NCBI RefSeq assembly: GCF_047511655.1
Contig: NC_133405.1
Coordinates: 92,229,046-92,293,045, forward strand
Reading direction: 5' to 3'
DNA: 64,000 nucleotides
Source of the DNA: Castor canadensis
Taxonomy: Eukaryota > Chordata > Mammalia > Rodentia > Castoridae
Part shown: in pieces, positions 33,401-45,400 of the stretch
How the letters are laid out: the number at the start of each line of letters is the position of its first letter
How positions within the stretch are numbered: the first letter of the stretch is position 1
Translations under genes and position numbers: made by a program
Notes under the pieces: generated by a model
What the model saw: the letters and a program-made list of their open reading frames with translations, nothing else
Databases searched by the model: none
Told to the model about the DNA's origin: nothing

Positions 33401-36400
33401 AAGTCCAAATGAGCAATAAATGACTCAGTATAGCATTTCAAAAATGAGTGTCTTATGAGAACAATATTCCACAGGAATGTGTCCAAAGGATGCCAAAAAG
33501 TATCCTGTGTACAACTAACCTTGAGAAGTGCTACTAAGAACAAAAACAACACCCCCAACTCCAAAAATCAAACAAACACAAAAGCCAAGAGAAATGTCAC
33601 TAATAATAGCATGTGCCAGGTACTTTGCTAATTGCTATACACATTATTAACTAGTTTAATCCTAACAACTGTGACTATCCCTACTTTTAGGGTACTGGGG
33701 TTGAACTTAGGCATTGTGCTTGTGATGAATATCCCTTTTTTAAATGAGGAAATAAGCTAAGAGAGATTTGCCTCAGGTCTCAGAGCTATTAAATAGGGGA
33801 GCCAAGACTTAAAACACATGTCATCTCAATGGGTAATATCCTACTTTCCTTGTGTTTGTTTTTGAAGACAGGGTCTCATTATGTAGCCCAGACTGGCCTT
33901 GAACTCACTATCTTCCTGACTTAGCCTCCAATGTGTTGGGATTACAGCGGGGCACTACCACACCTGGCACCTAGTTTCTTTCCTACATGAATTGTGGTGT
34001 GTTCTGGTGTTAATACCTGTTAACATTTACAAAAACCAGTGTTTACTGGAACAATCCGGAAAACACTTAGCTGATATATGTTGAGGGCAGGGAATCCAGC
34101 AATCTATAAGACTGACTCTCCCTTTTTGCTGGGCTATAAGGAGGAAATAGTACTGACCAATGGACTGAGTATCCTGAGCACTGGGAGATGGCTGGTCCAC
34201 ATCCATGGGCGACTCCTCTCTCCGAACAGATGCTTCTGACTGGCTAGACTCCGACTGGATAAAAGGGAGAGAAGGTTACCCAAAGGGTGCAACTTTGCTT
34301 TCCTTAGGACAGGGCTGGCCCTTCTCCTTTTTACACACTGAGGTTAGAAAGACGCTTTGCCTATCTGGTTAAGAAACTCTAGCTCTCCAGGATAAAAGGA
34401 TGGGTTTCCCACCTCCTTTCCACTCTGAACTTGTAAGTTTTCCAAAGAGCTTTTTGGATGTCTGCATTTCCTATACTCTATTCCAGTCTTATGCTGAGCC
34501 AGACACAGGACTCCTGGATACAGACTTCAAGTTATCTGGATACAGACTTCAAGTTATCTGGAACAGGGGCGTGCGTGCGTGCGTGCGTGTGTGTGTGTGT
34601 GTGTGTACTCAAAATGGCAAAGAAGGTGGGCTTGCTTTGTTTCCATTTGTTCAGATAGGGAAATTCGTGCAATCTCTTGTGGGTGGATTATTTAAAAAGC
34701 CATCATCTTCAGGAGATGGAAAAAACACTGGGTAGAAAAAAAATACTCCAGAGCAAGAGCTTTTTATTTCCCCACCTCCTTTTTGTGTAGTACTGGTGTT
34801 TGAACTCAGGGACTCTTGCACGCTACACAGGCGCTTTTACCACTTAAGTCATTTGCCAGTCATTTTTTTTTTAAGATAGGGTCTCTCAAACTATTTGCCT
34901 GGGCTGGCTTTGAACTGTGATCCTCCAGATCTCTGCCTCCCAAGTAGATGGGATTACAGGCATGAGCAACCAGGGCCTGGCTTTTTTTCCCTTTCTACCC
35001 TCCTGGAGCCACTGTCCCTAAATTCTAGGCTATGCCTGGCCATGTCCAATGACACCATAACGTACATAGCAGTAATTCCACACAAAAACCAGGCCTCAGG
35101 ATACCTTTATTTCCAGGATCTTGGGAAGATGACTTGCATGGTGCAAGGACAGGAAGACAATGAGAGAATGCCACAGCATACATATTAGGCCTGGTTTTTA
35201 TTGCAGCCACTCTGTACCCGAATTTCATTATTTTTTTTTCGGCACTGGGGTTTGAACTCAGGGCCTCATGCTTGCTTGGCAGGCGCTCTTACCACTTGAG
35301 TCACTCTGCCAGTCCTGGGACCCCAGTGCTGAGCTGGGTATTTAAGTACTTGAAAACTTCCTTCTAAAGTGCCTGAGTACCAAGGTACCAAGGGATTATG
35401 GAGAACAGAGGCAGAGGTCAGGGTGGAAGGAGCAGCCACAGACAAGATGTGGCTGCATGGGATTAGTGCCAAGCTTGGGGGACATTCAGGGTAGGAGTCC
35501 TGAGATATCTTTGATGTATCTACATTGTTTCATGACACTGAAAAAAATCTTTACCATATACCCCCCCTCAGAACCCAGACACTTAGCATTTAGGCAGTTT
35601 GCAAAAGCGCCACTACTGACTGGATAGCTGGGAGTGGGTTATGACGGCCAAGCTTTAAACCAAACCGAACTTCAAATCAAACCAAGAAACCAATTAAGAA
35701 ACAGTAAGGAAAACAACAGAATGTGACCTTGTTGTCTAAAAGCATTCATATAGCAAACTTAATGCAAAAGCATACAAGGTAAGGGTAATGAAACCCCACT
35801 GATGACATGGTGGGGGGAGGAAGGGAGAGACAAATGAATGAGGGGCCACAGGCATCATGCTAACCGTTGCTGCTTGTTGCTGTCTCCGCGCCCTTTGACC
35901 CTCACGTACCATTTGTATAATGGCATCAGCCTCAGCCTCCAGCTGCCGAACAGCTGCCTGGATGCTGCTAGCTGAGCCTAAACCGGTGGAACCTGGGAGA
36001 AAGAAGAAAGGAAGGCAAGATATAAAATGTAGGAAGAGGGAATGTCCAATACTCTCTACTATCTTCAGGGCTGCCACTGGGCATCTTGCTGAGGTCTTTG
36101 ATCTTGAGTACTCATCATCAGGCAGTAAGATCTATCATTACAAATAAGGGCAGGAGGCATACTGTTGGCAGATGGATGGTGGCGTATGAGAGAGTTCTGT
36201 GGTACAGGAGGAAAGAGGTAGGGAAAATGATTTGAGAGGCCAATGGCTGAGGTAACATGGCTACAGTGTTTTAGTTAGGAGTGATCAGGGAAGCAGAAAG
36301 GTAGTAGTGCACACCTAATGAGTTAAGTCTTGTTTAGCAAAAGATCAGTCCCCAGTTTCCTTGGCAGATTTTTATTCCCTCTCAATTCCCACTTGCCCTA

Positions 36401-39400
36401 CTCAAATACTTAGGTAGACAACTTGAACGAGATACACAATGCAGCCATCAACATTTTGACCCTTAGAAAAAAAGGATCACCGTGTTGCTTTTGGAAAGGT
36501 CAAACAGGAAGGAAACAGGACACTGAGTCCGGCCTCTTCAGGGACTCTGGGTTCTCCACCACCAACCCTGCCCCTTAACTGGACACTCTAGTTCCATACC
36601 TAGCCTGCCTGTCTGCTTGGCTTTCTTGTTAGCTCGGCGTGTGTCATCCCGCAGCTGGATGATGACCTGCAGTACCCTCAAGAAGAACTTCTGGGTAGAT
36701 GTCTTGGATGTCAACATGGACATAGAAGGCAGCTGGAGCTCCCGGCCACCCAAGGGTCGCTTCTGAGATGCCACAATTACCACATTCTCAGCCATGTCAA
36801 ACCTAGAGTGTAGAGGTGGCTTGCATATATTGACAGCATCAAAGAATAAACACTCAGAGTAAGCAGGGCTTTCTGGTGTCAGAGGGGTAAGGAGCCTCAG
36901 AAGGAAATATACAAAAGTGGGAGAATTAGAAAAAAAATCAGGTCAAATATGCATAAGAAATATCAAATAGAAACATCACCCAGAGAGAGAAAATACAACA
37001 GAAATCAGCAAGAGCCACTTTTCAGAATGTCCCAGAGTCCAGCCAACAGCCAAAAAGGACAGCTACCACCCACCTGCTCTGCATTTTGCCTTTCAGCTTG
37101 GTGGTCTGTGGCTGCTCCTCAGGCAGGCCATCAGGAGAGAGTGTCTCACATTGTGCTCGCCGCTGCTGTTCCAGGTTGTATTCTCGTAGCTCAGCCAGTA
37201 GGGTACCTGGATAAGCAGGAGTCATCAAGTATTCTCAGATTTTTCCCACTGCAGTAGCTGAAAGCCAAACTTTCCCAGGAAACCTGCCTAGACCACACTC
37301 TTTGCAGAAAACCCAAACTTAGCAATACTTTTGCTCTGTTCAGCTTACTGGGTGTGCTCATGGATCAACTGGTGACCACTGATTTACTTGGTCCCAGGAA
37401 TCTGTTGAATATACACAAAATATAGTTTGGTGTAGAAAAGAAAAAAACATTTCCTTTTGGAACCAAGCAGGCCATAGTCTAAAGTTCTGTATATCTTTTA
37501 AACTGAGGTTTGGTGGCGATCTCATATTTCTTGACTCCATTCCCAGTATGCTTACATATCTTAATAATAGGAATAATGCTGCCTAACTTTCCAAGGATGC
37601 TGTTAGAACTATGAGATAATTATGTAGCAGAGTGGTTGTAGACAATACCCGGCTCAGGGATGTTGAATAATTGGTAGCAATCAAAAAAAGTTGAGTAAAT
37701 TCTTTCAGAAAAAACCTTGTAATTTTCATGCAGCAAAAAATACTGAGTTACAGAGGCCAATCAACTTGCTTATCATCTCAGCATTTGTGGTAAGAAAATA
37801 GATAAGTAGGGAGCCAAGATCTAGGAAGACCCACAATTAGGAAGAGGGTGGGAGAGAGCAGAGACTCTCTGCACTTAAAGAAACATGTGGCTCTACTCCT
37901 TGGTCCAAATCAACTTCATCATCGTCGGACTTAGTTTTCTTTTTGGTAAAATAGGGAAGACAAAAGGAACTGAACTGAACAATTTGCAAGTGTTAGAATC
38001 TTTGCATCCTTAAAACTACGTAAAAGCAGAAAGCATTATTCTGACTCTATTATTGTGAGCTTGAACATAGCTAAAGGAACATCTTTGAGGTGGTACAGTT
38101 ACCTCTGCAGCTCATCATGGAGTTATTACAAGTGTTCATTAGGGAAAAGAAAGGAGGCCTCGCTGTTCCCATACATTCCCCTGTCCTTTTACTAAGCATG
38201 GATGACCAGCTATATGCCAGGTATCGGGAGAAGCCCAGCCTTGTTCTTTGAAGAAGGCAGCAGAGGAAAATGGAGAAGCAGGGCCTTAGGGGCATGGTGG
38301 AGTCTAATTCAGCTTGGAGGCTTGGGAATGCTTCCAGAAAGACATAATTTTTTCTTCCTGTTGTTACCTATCTGTTTGCAAAGGGTGTAACCCAGATGGC
38401 GGGCTCCATTCAGAAGCAGCTTAAGAACTGTGTCCCGGGTCCCAGGGTCCCCCCGAGAGAGCTGCAGTAACACATTGGCTGCATCTTCTAGGCCTTCTTC
38501 AGAACAAGAATGGGATGTCAACACCTAGGGAAAAGAAAGGAGAAGTGGTAAGTCCCAACCTAAGAACTAAAACAAAGTCTGCTCTGTCTGTCCTTTCTCC
38601 CCAACCTTGGCAGGTCACAAGAGCTTGGACTCACCTCCACAGAGAGCTGCAGCTGGTTTTCAGTGAGGCCAGAGGATACCATCTTCAAGTCAATACCGCT
38701 GCTGCCTCCCTCACCCATCTTTGCTGGAGATTTGCTGCCCTTAGTAGTAGAAGCTTTGAGGAAATAGAACACTGTAAGGCTCTGTGACAGTTATAAGCCA
38801 GAGACTTAAGTGGCACAACCAAGAAATCATTGATCTGTCTGTCCAAAGCTTCAGAAAATGAAAATCCAACCCACCAGAGCCAAATCTAAATAACTTGAGA
38901 TGATAAGGACTCCTATGACTGTACTGTCAAGTTGACAAAGAGCCCCAGGCATTTCTCCCAACTGGTCCTATATTTAACAGATACCATCTATTCTATAATA
39001 CCCAGTTCTGCAGAAAATTCTTGGTCATCCACTACAGGGCTTATTCCCTTCAGTTCCTTAGGGACAGTCTTGCTACCCTAATTCACACTGCTCTTGAACT
39101 ATGTCCTACAAGAACAGACTGGAAAGGCTGTGAGTTCCTTGAAAGTTGGGATTTTCTTTTTCTTCCCGTTTTGGTGCATATTCTATGAATGCCTACTGGT
39201 GGTGTTGGGTGGAGGGAGGGAAGGAAATGGAGAAACTGGGGCAGATGAGGGTGAGAATGAACATATCCTGTTCTCACAAACATAAACCAAGTGGATTAAT
39301 CACTATCATTTAGGGAAGACTACCAGGATGGGGGAATGGGGGTGGATGGGAGTCATAGTACACACCCTACAGCTCCCAGCCTACATCCACACTTACTTGA

Positions 39401-42400
39401 AACAGTAGTGGTAGCAGTTGTGGGGGTAGTCACTGTGGTAGAAGCAGCTACGGCAATGGTGGAAATAGCTGTGGCAGCAACCAGAGCTGGAGCGGGAGTG
39501 AGAGGGGTAGATGTAGCAGAGGGTGTGGGCATGGCGGTGGCAGTGGTGGTGGTAGTAGATGTGGTTGAGGTGGCAGCAGTGGTGGAGGGTACACTGCTGC
39601 CAGAGCTAGACTGTGCTTCTGACACTTTGTTTTCTGGGAGGGCAATTGAGATGAGAGAGAGGAGTCTGAGGAGTTTCTCAGTTAAGAGAGAGCTTCGGCG
39701 GATGACTGGGTGTGACAACATGTTCATGAGTTGCCCCAGTGGAGAGGCCTCGAGGCTGTGTAGGGAGGTTTCTCCCTCACCAGCAGCGCTCACTGGCACT
39801 GACTTCACGGAGTTCTTGCCTTTCCGGCTGACATTCATGTTGTCCAGTTTTACCAATAAGTCCCAGAAGTCTGTACAAATGCCACTGCTGTTGGACTGTG
39901 AGGAGCATGGGCTGCAAGCCTGCTTACTACCCCTCTCCCGATCGCTCTCACAGTTTGTTTCTTTGGTCCGCTGCTGTGTGAAGTGGCTGGGAAACACCTG
40001 CCAGGAAAAGAAGAATAGGCTCGGTCTAGGGGGTCTCAACAGAGGATAAGCCTTCCTCACAGGGAAAGACAGTTGGTTCCCAGATTTTCCTCTCCTCTTG
40101 ATAGCTTTGGTGACATGGGACAGATGGCATAAAGGAGCATAAATTATCCAAGAGATGGTGAAGCAGTCTAGAGAAATGAGCAAGGGTTTTGCAGCAAGAT
40201 AGAATGATTAGTAATCTTTTCTGAGCCTCAGTTTCTGTACTTATAAAATGGGGAGGACAATACCACTGCCTTGCAAAGAAGTTGTTGAGATTAAATGAGA
40301 CAATGTATTCTTGCATAGTGCCTGACACAAGGTGAGCCCAATACATAATAAAAATGCTTATTATTCAAAGAACACTGATCAGAGATTCCCACTAAGTTCT
40401 AGGTCCAGCTCCGTCACTTTCTAGTCATGTGACAAAGCAGTAAAATGTTCCAAGTCCCAGCTTCTGCATCTGTAAAATGAGAATCATATAGATTGCAGAC
40501 AGTGGTTTTGATAAGCAAATGACATCATACATAAAAACTGTAAAAAGTGAAGATAAAAAACTCCTGCAGTTATTTATTGGATAATTTCCCAGAATCTATA
40601 CAGGATCTATCATACAAAGTAACAAACTTGTCAGGCCCCCTTAGTGTCTGGATCTCACCTAGGCTGCCACCCCTTTTTCATCCCTGGAAGAGTAAAGGGT
40701 TTCTGAGGCTTCTCACCTTGGCCAACTGAATAAGTGTGTCCAGAACATGTCTGCAGACAACAGGAGCAGCCTGGGGGTGGATGTGGACAGTAGAGCCACT
40801 GCTTGCATGCTTCTCAGTATGTTTACGCCCTCCTGAACGCTGGATCTGGAATATATTAGTCCTGCAGCCTAAGGCTGCATCCATGGACACTGAGAGCCAG
40901 GAAAGCTGATTTGAGCTTTTGGACTCCATCTTGTGGAGCAGGTCCAAGGGACGGTTCTCATGGCTGCTTGACCCACAACTCTTACTTGACTTTTTGCCCT
41001 TTTCCTCACTTGTGGAGAGCTTAGGTGTTTCGATGCATAACTCACTCTCACTGCTGCGCTGCAAGATGGACAGGAGGCTGCGGATGACCCAGTGGCGGGT
41101 CTGGGCATGATAGCAAAGATTTCTCAGTACTCGGTGTAGACGGCTAGTATTGAGCTTTGGCTCATCCACGAAAAGCAGGACCAGTAGACAAGATAGGGCT
41201 TCGTGGTCCAGAAGGAGCCGTCCTCGGAGGCGGAGGAGAGTGTCCACATTACTGCCTGAAGGCCTAGAAACAGAGAATGGTTGCTGGGTAACATTAAATC
41301 CAGAGCTCTGCATGAGGTGTGAACCTGGGAGTGAGGGGACAACTCCAGGGAGGCTTGACAAAGGAAATGTGTCCACGATATACCAGGCACTTTACAATGT
41401 CTTCCCCACAGGGCTGCTGTACAGCCTAGCGATGATAAAGAGGCTCTAACAGATTAAATAACTTATCCTCACTATCTGACCACTGAGAAGGAATGAGATT
41501 CTAACACATATTGGTAAAAACTTGATTGCATCTAGTCTATGAGACACTGCTTGTTTTTGCCTGATAGGTACTGATCTCCCGTCTTAACATTCTGGTATGT
41601 TAAGCCCATGCTGCTTCAACCTAGTTAAATAACCAAGTCCTCTCTACTTTTCCTTGTTTTCTTATTTGCATGGGAAGCAGGTGACTTTCCTTCTGTTAAA
41701 ACCATAGCTAGTGCTTGCTGCCAGCCTGCCTTTGTGATTCTGGTCTTTAGTAGCGAGGGAACTCAAAGGTATGGCTCTCTTACTCATTCAAGGAAAGGTA
41801 CAGCCTATCTCTCAGGATTTCAGTTTCTCCACCAATACAAATTAGGGAGTTGGAGGGTGGAACAGTGATAAGGTGAAAAAAGACAAAGGTACCTATTATG
41901 GCTGCTGCTACCGCCCATCTGGAAGGTGCCACCTCTCTGTACAGCAAGGCGAGTATATTGGACCCCACGGTTGCCACTCAGACGACTGGTGAAAGCTAGA
42001 AGGGAAAAAAAAACAACAACTGAGGTTGGGGAAGGGGGATGGCAAGCTGGGTTCAGGTAACACAACAGGGCGCAAACAGTGTCATCTGGCCAAGTCAGAT
42101 ACTAGAGCCCTCCCACTTGCTTCCCTCTGTACCTGGGCTTCGGAGAATGGCAGAGAGTGCAGAGGTGCTACTGTGCCCAAAGAGACGTTCATGCATGAGC
42201 TGCCGCTGCCTTGCTTCCTGCTCTCGTCTCAGGGCTTGAGCCTCTGCTGCGATGTCAGGTGGCATCACAGCCAACACGCTATCTTCCATGTCCTCTAGGA
42301 CACTTCGGCGCAGATCTGAGGGCAGAGTCTGGATGAAGGTCACAGGATCCATGGGGGTGTCTGAGCTGGCATTCTGGGCCAGCTCCCGTCGCTGCTGCTC

Positions 42401-45400
42401 AGCTCTCTGCTGTGCTAGTACCTATGGGGTAGAAGAAGTCAATGGGGGCACATCTCATGCCAGGTAGCCTTGCCTCACCCATTTTCCCGCACACGTACTT
42501 CCTCCTGAATGGCTGGAGGCAGGGCAGCCAGGAACTCAGGGCTCACTTCAGTCACACCAGGATTTCCCACTACTGCAGGAGCTGAGCTATTTGTGGAGGG
42601 GGCACTTCGGGTTGGTGGACGAATGCCCAACTGGTTCTGCAGGACTTCCCGACGGATGTCATCAGGTAGAGCAGCCAGAAAAGAGGGGTCCACGCCTTCA
42701 GGGAGACTGATACCTGAAGGGAGATGCAAGATATGAAGAGATTCATATCTTTACTGGTGCCAAAGATATACTTAGAGAAAAGAAACCCATGTTACTGCTT
42801 GAGGGAAATTAGGCTGCTTACAAAGGACATGGGAAAGAGAAGGCCCATTCACCCACCTTCTGAAGTTTAGAATAGCAATCATGTGCCAGGTTGTGTACAC
42901 AGTCACTTCACCTCATAAAGACTCCATCATATAGATACTATTGCCCTCTTATTTATAAGTGTTCACCCAAGGCCTTGTTTTAAAGGCTTGGTCTCCGGCC
43001 TGTGGCACCACAGGGAGATGATGGAACCTCTAAGAGATGGGGCCTAGTTGGAAGTCTTTCACTCATATGGAAGTGTGTGTTTCTGAAGTGAACATGGGGC
43101 CCTGGCCCCTCCTCATGCTCTTTTGCCATGTACTCCCACCACAGGCCTAAAAACTAACAGAGATCAATTGAAACCTTCAAAATACTGAGCCAAAATAAAC
43201 CTTTTCCCTTTTAAAGTTGATAATCTCAGGTATTTTATTCCAATAACAGAAAACTAACAGTATCAATGAGAATCAGATATTAAATAATGGTAAGTAGGTT
43301 TTAAAGGCAGGAAGTGGTATAGTTAGGAGAATATGAGTAAGCTAAGGTCCGCCTGACTCCCAAGCCTGGACTTTTATTTATTACAGAAAATCAGAATCCC
43401 CTGACTGCCAGTCTTTCTACACATGGGCTCTCCCATCTGGATTGAACTGTTTGGGAGATTTTCAATGAAAAGGGCTACTAGAAACTGAAACAACTCAAGG
43501 ATAGCCTGAACACACATGGAATTCACCTGCAAGGGGATCTTCTTCTTCACTGCTTGTTGAAGGCAGCGGCTCTTCTAGGATTCCTCGGGAATCTGCTCCA
43601 GAGATGGCCACAGCAGAATCTCTGGTGGAAGAACTCTCAGAGGAAGCAGGGGGAGAGCTGAGAGAAACAAATCATTCTCAGGTTGTTCTCTGTGTTATGT
43701 TTTACCATTTATAAAACACCCTTGACAAAATCTCTTTCTCATAGAAACCAGGTTGACTTTCTGAGCATAAGAGCATGACCGTTGGTTAACAAGTATGAGT
43801 GCAACTTGAAACACCCTCTAACACAGCCCTACTCTTACCCACAGTTTTACCTGTCCTCAGGTGGCTGGGTAGATTCTCCTGACACATCAGCCCTGCCTTG
43901 TGCTTCTGCCACAACTGGTGGAGCATCCCCAGGAGTTGAGCTGCCTGCTGTGGGTTGTTCAGAACTGCCAGCTGTTGCGGAGTCGCCCACAGCTTCCTCT
44001 AAGGTACAGGAAGCCAGGCTGCTGGTGTCCATGGGAGAGCCTTCCAGTTGACTGCTGACAGCTGTCAGTGCATCAGAATCTTCAGCTCTCTCTGGGGAAA
44101 GAGAGGCTAGGAAGAAGTCAGGGGGAGGAGTTAGATCTTTGTTTAGAATCAGGGCAACATAACAGACAAGGTCTTTGGCAGAGGTGCTTCCTTTGAAACA
44201 GAGCAGACTTCTCACTTTTCTATCTTCATGCCCTGCTGGTCTGCTTTTCAACCTTCCATCCTACCTTCTTTTCAAGACTCCACTTAAGCCTTTTCTATCT
44301 TTTGTTTGGAGTGGGATAGGGTAGTGGGACTGGGGTTTGAACTCAAGGCTTCACACTTGCAAAGCAGGTGCTCTACCATTTGAGTCATGCCTTCAGTTCA
44401 TTTTGCTCTGGTTATTTTGGAGATGGGGTCTTGCAAACTGGCAAGCCATGAACTATAATCCTCTCGACTTCAGCCTCCCAAGTAGCTAGGATTACAGGTG
44501 TGAGTCACTGGCACCTGGCTTCATTTCTTGAACATTTACTGTGTTCCCATGGGTGCCTGTGAAACATCTTCCCTGGGTACTCAAGGTAAGGGATCCTGTT
44601 ACTCTCAGAGTTCCTGCAGGCACCATTTGTACATGCATGTTATCAGTTTCAGTTTTCTAAATAAACAAGGTTCCCTAAAGAAAGAAAACCTAAGACCTTA
44701 AGTCTCTCCAGGGCACACCACAGGTAGCATGGTATGGAGCATGGAAAGCAAACAGGTTTCAATTTAAATTAAAATACTGTGCTGAGAAGAATTTTGAAGC
44801 TCCATTTCAAACCAGCGGGAAATACTGCATAAGATAAAGGTGTCCAGGAGGATAGGAGAGCTATGTGTGGGGTCACATGCTTGCCATCTAAAGAACTGTT
44901 CAATCATTTACTGAATAACTCTGGGCTAATCATTTCACTTCTGAGGTTCAATTTATTCTTTTTTTTTTCTTTTGTGGTACTGGGGTTTGAACTCAGGGCC
45001 TCACACTTGCTAGGCAGGGGCTCTACTACTTGAGCTACCCCACCAGCCTGAGGTTCAATTTATTTATTTATTTATTTTTGAAACTAAATATATTTTAATA
45101 GAAAACAAAATACAAAATAACTCTTTTCAGAAAACAGAAATATTTATTCTCCCCCCACACTAGAACTTGCTTTTCTGGTGCATGTTTGATATGTACGCTA
45201 CATGCGCTTGCTCACAACACATTCGTTCATGAGACTGGTGCTGTAGTGCAGGGTGGGGGTCATTGCAGGAAGACACCAAAAGCCATGTTCATCTGAAACC
45301 CAACACTTCCTAAACCTATCTTGTGACTTATTCCAAATTACTCTTCAGCATAATCTTTTTACTTTTTTGGTGCTAGGGATCACACCTAGGGCTTCACACA

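Larger units (their letters stand above)
34255..35864 (-). other. HUWE1: E27-E28 intron
   Basis: Contains a 22-bp tandem duplication (34514-34557), a GTGC/GT microsatellite (34564-34607), a reversed composite SINE (about 34780-34982) and a reversed ID SINE (about 35232-35318). Confidence 0.75.

Noticed and set aside
39336-40049. 237-codon plus-strand open frame, rich in Val/Ala/Glu
   Set aside because: It is the exact antisense of HUWE1 exon E22, whose repetitive codons leave the opposite frame open. It starts and ends outside exon limits and has no gene context.
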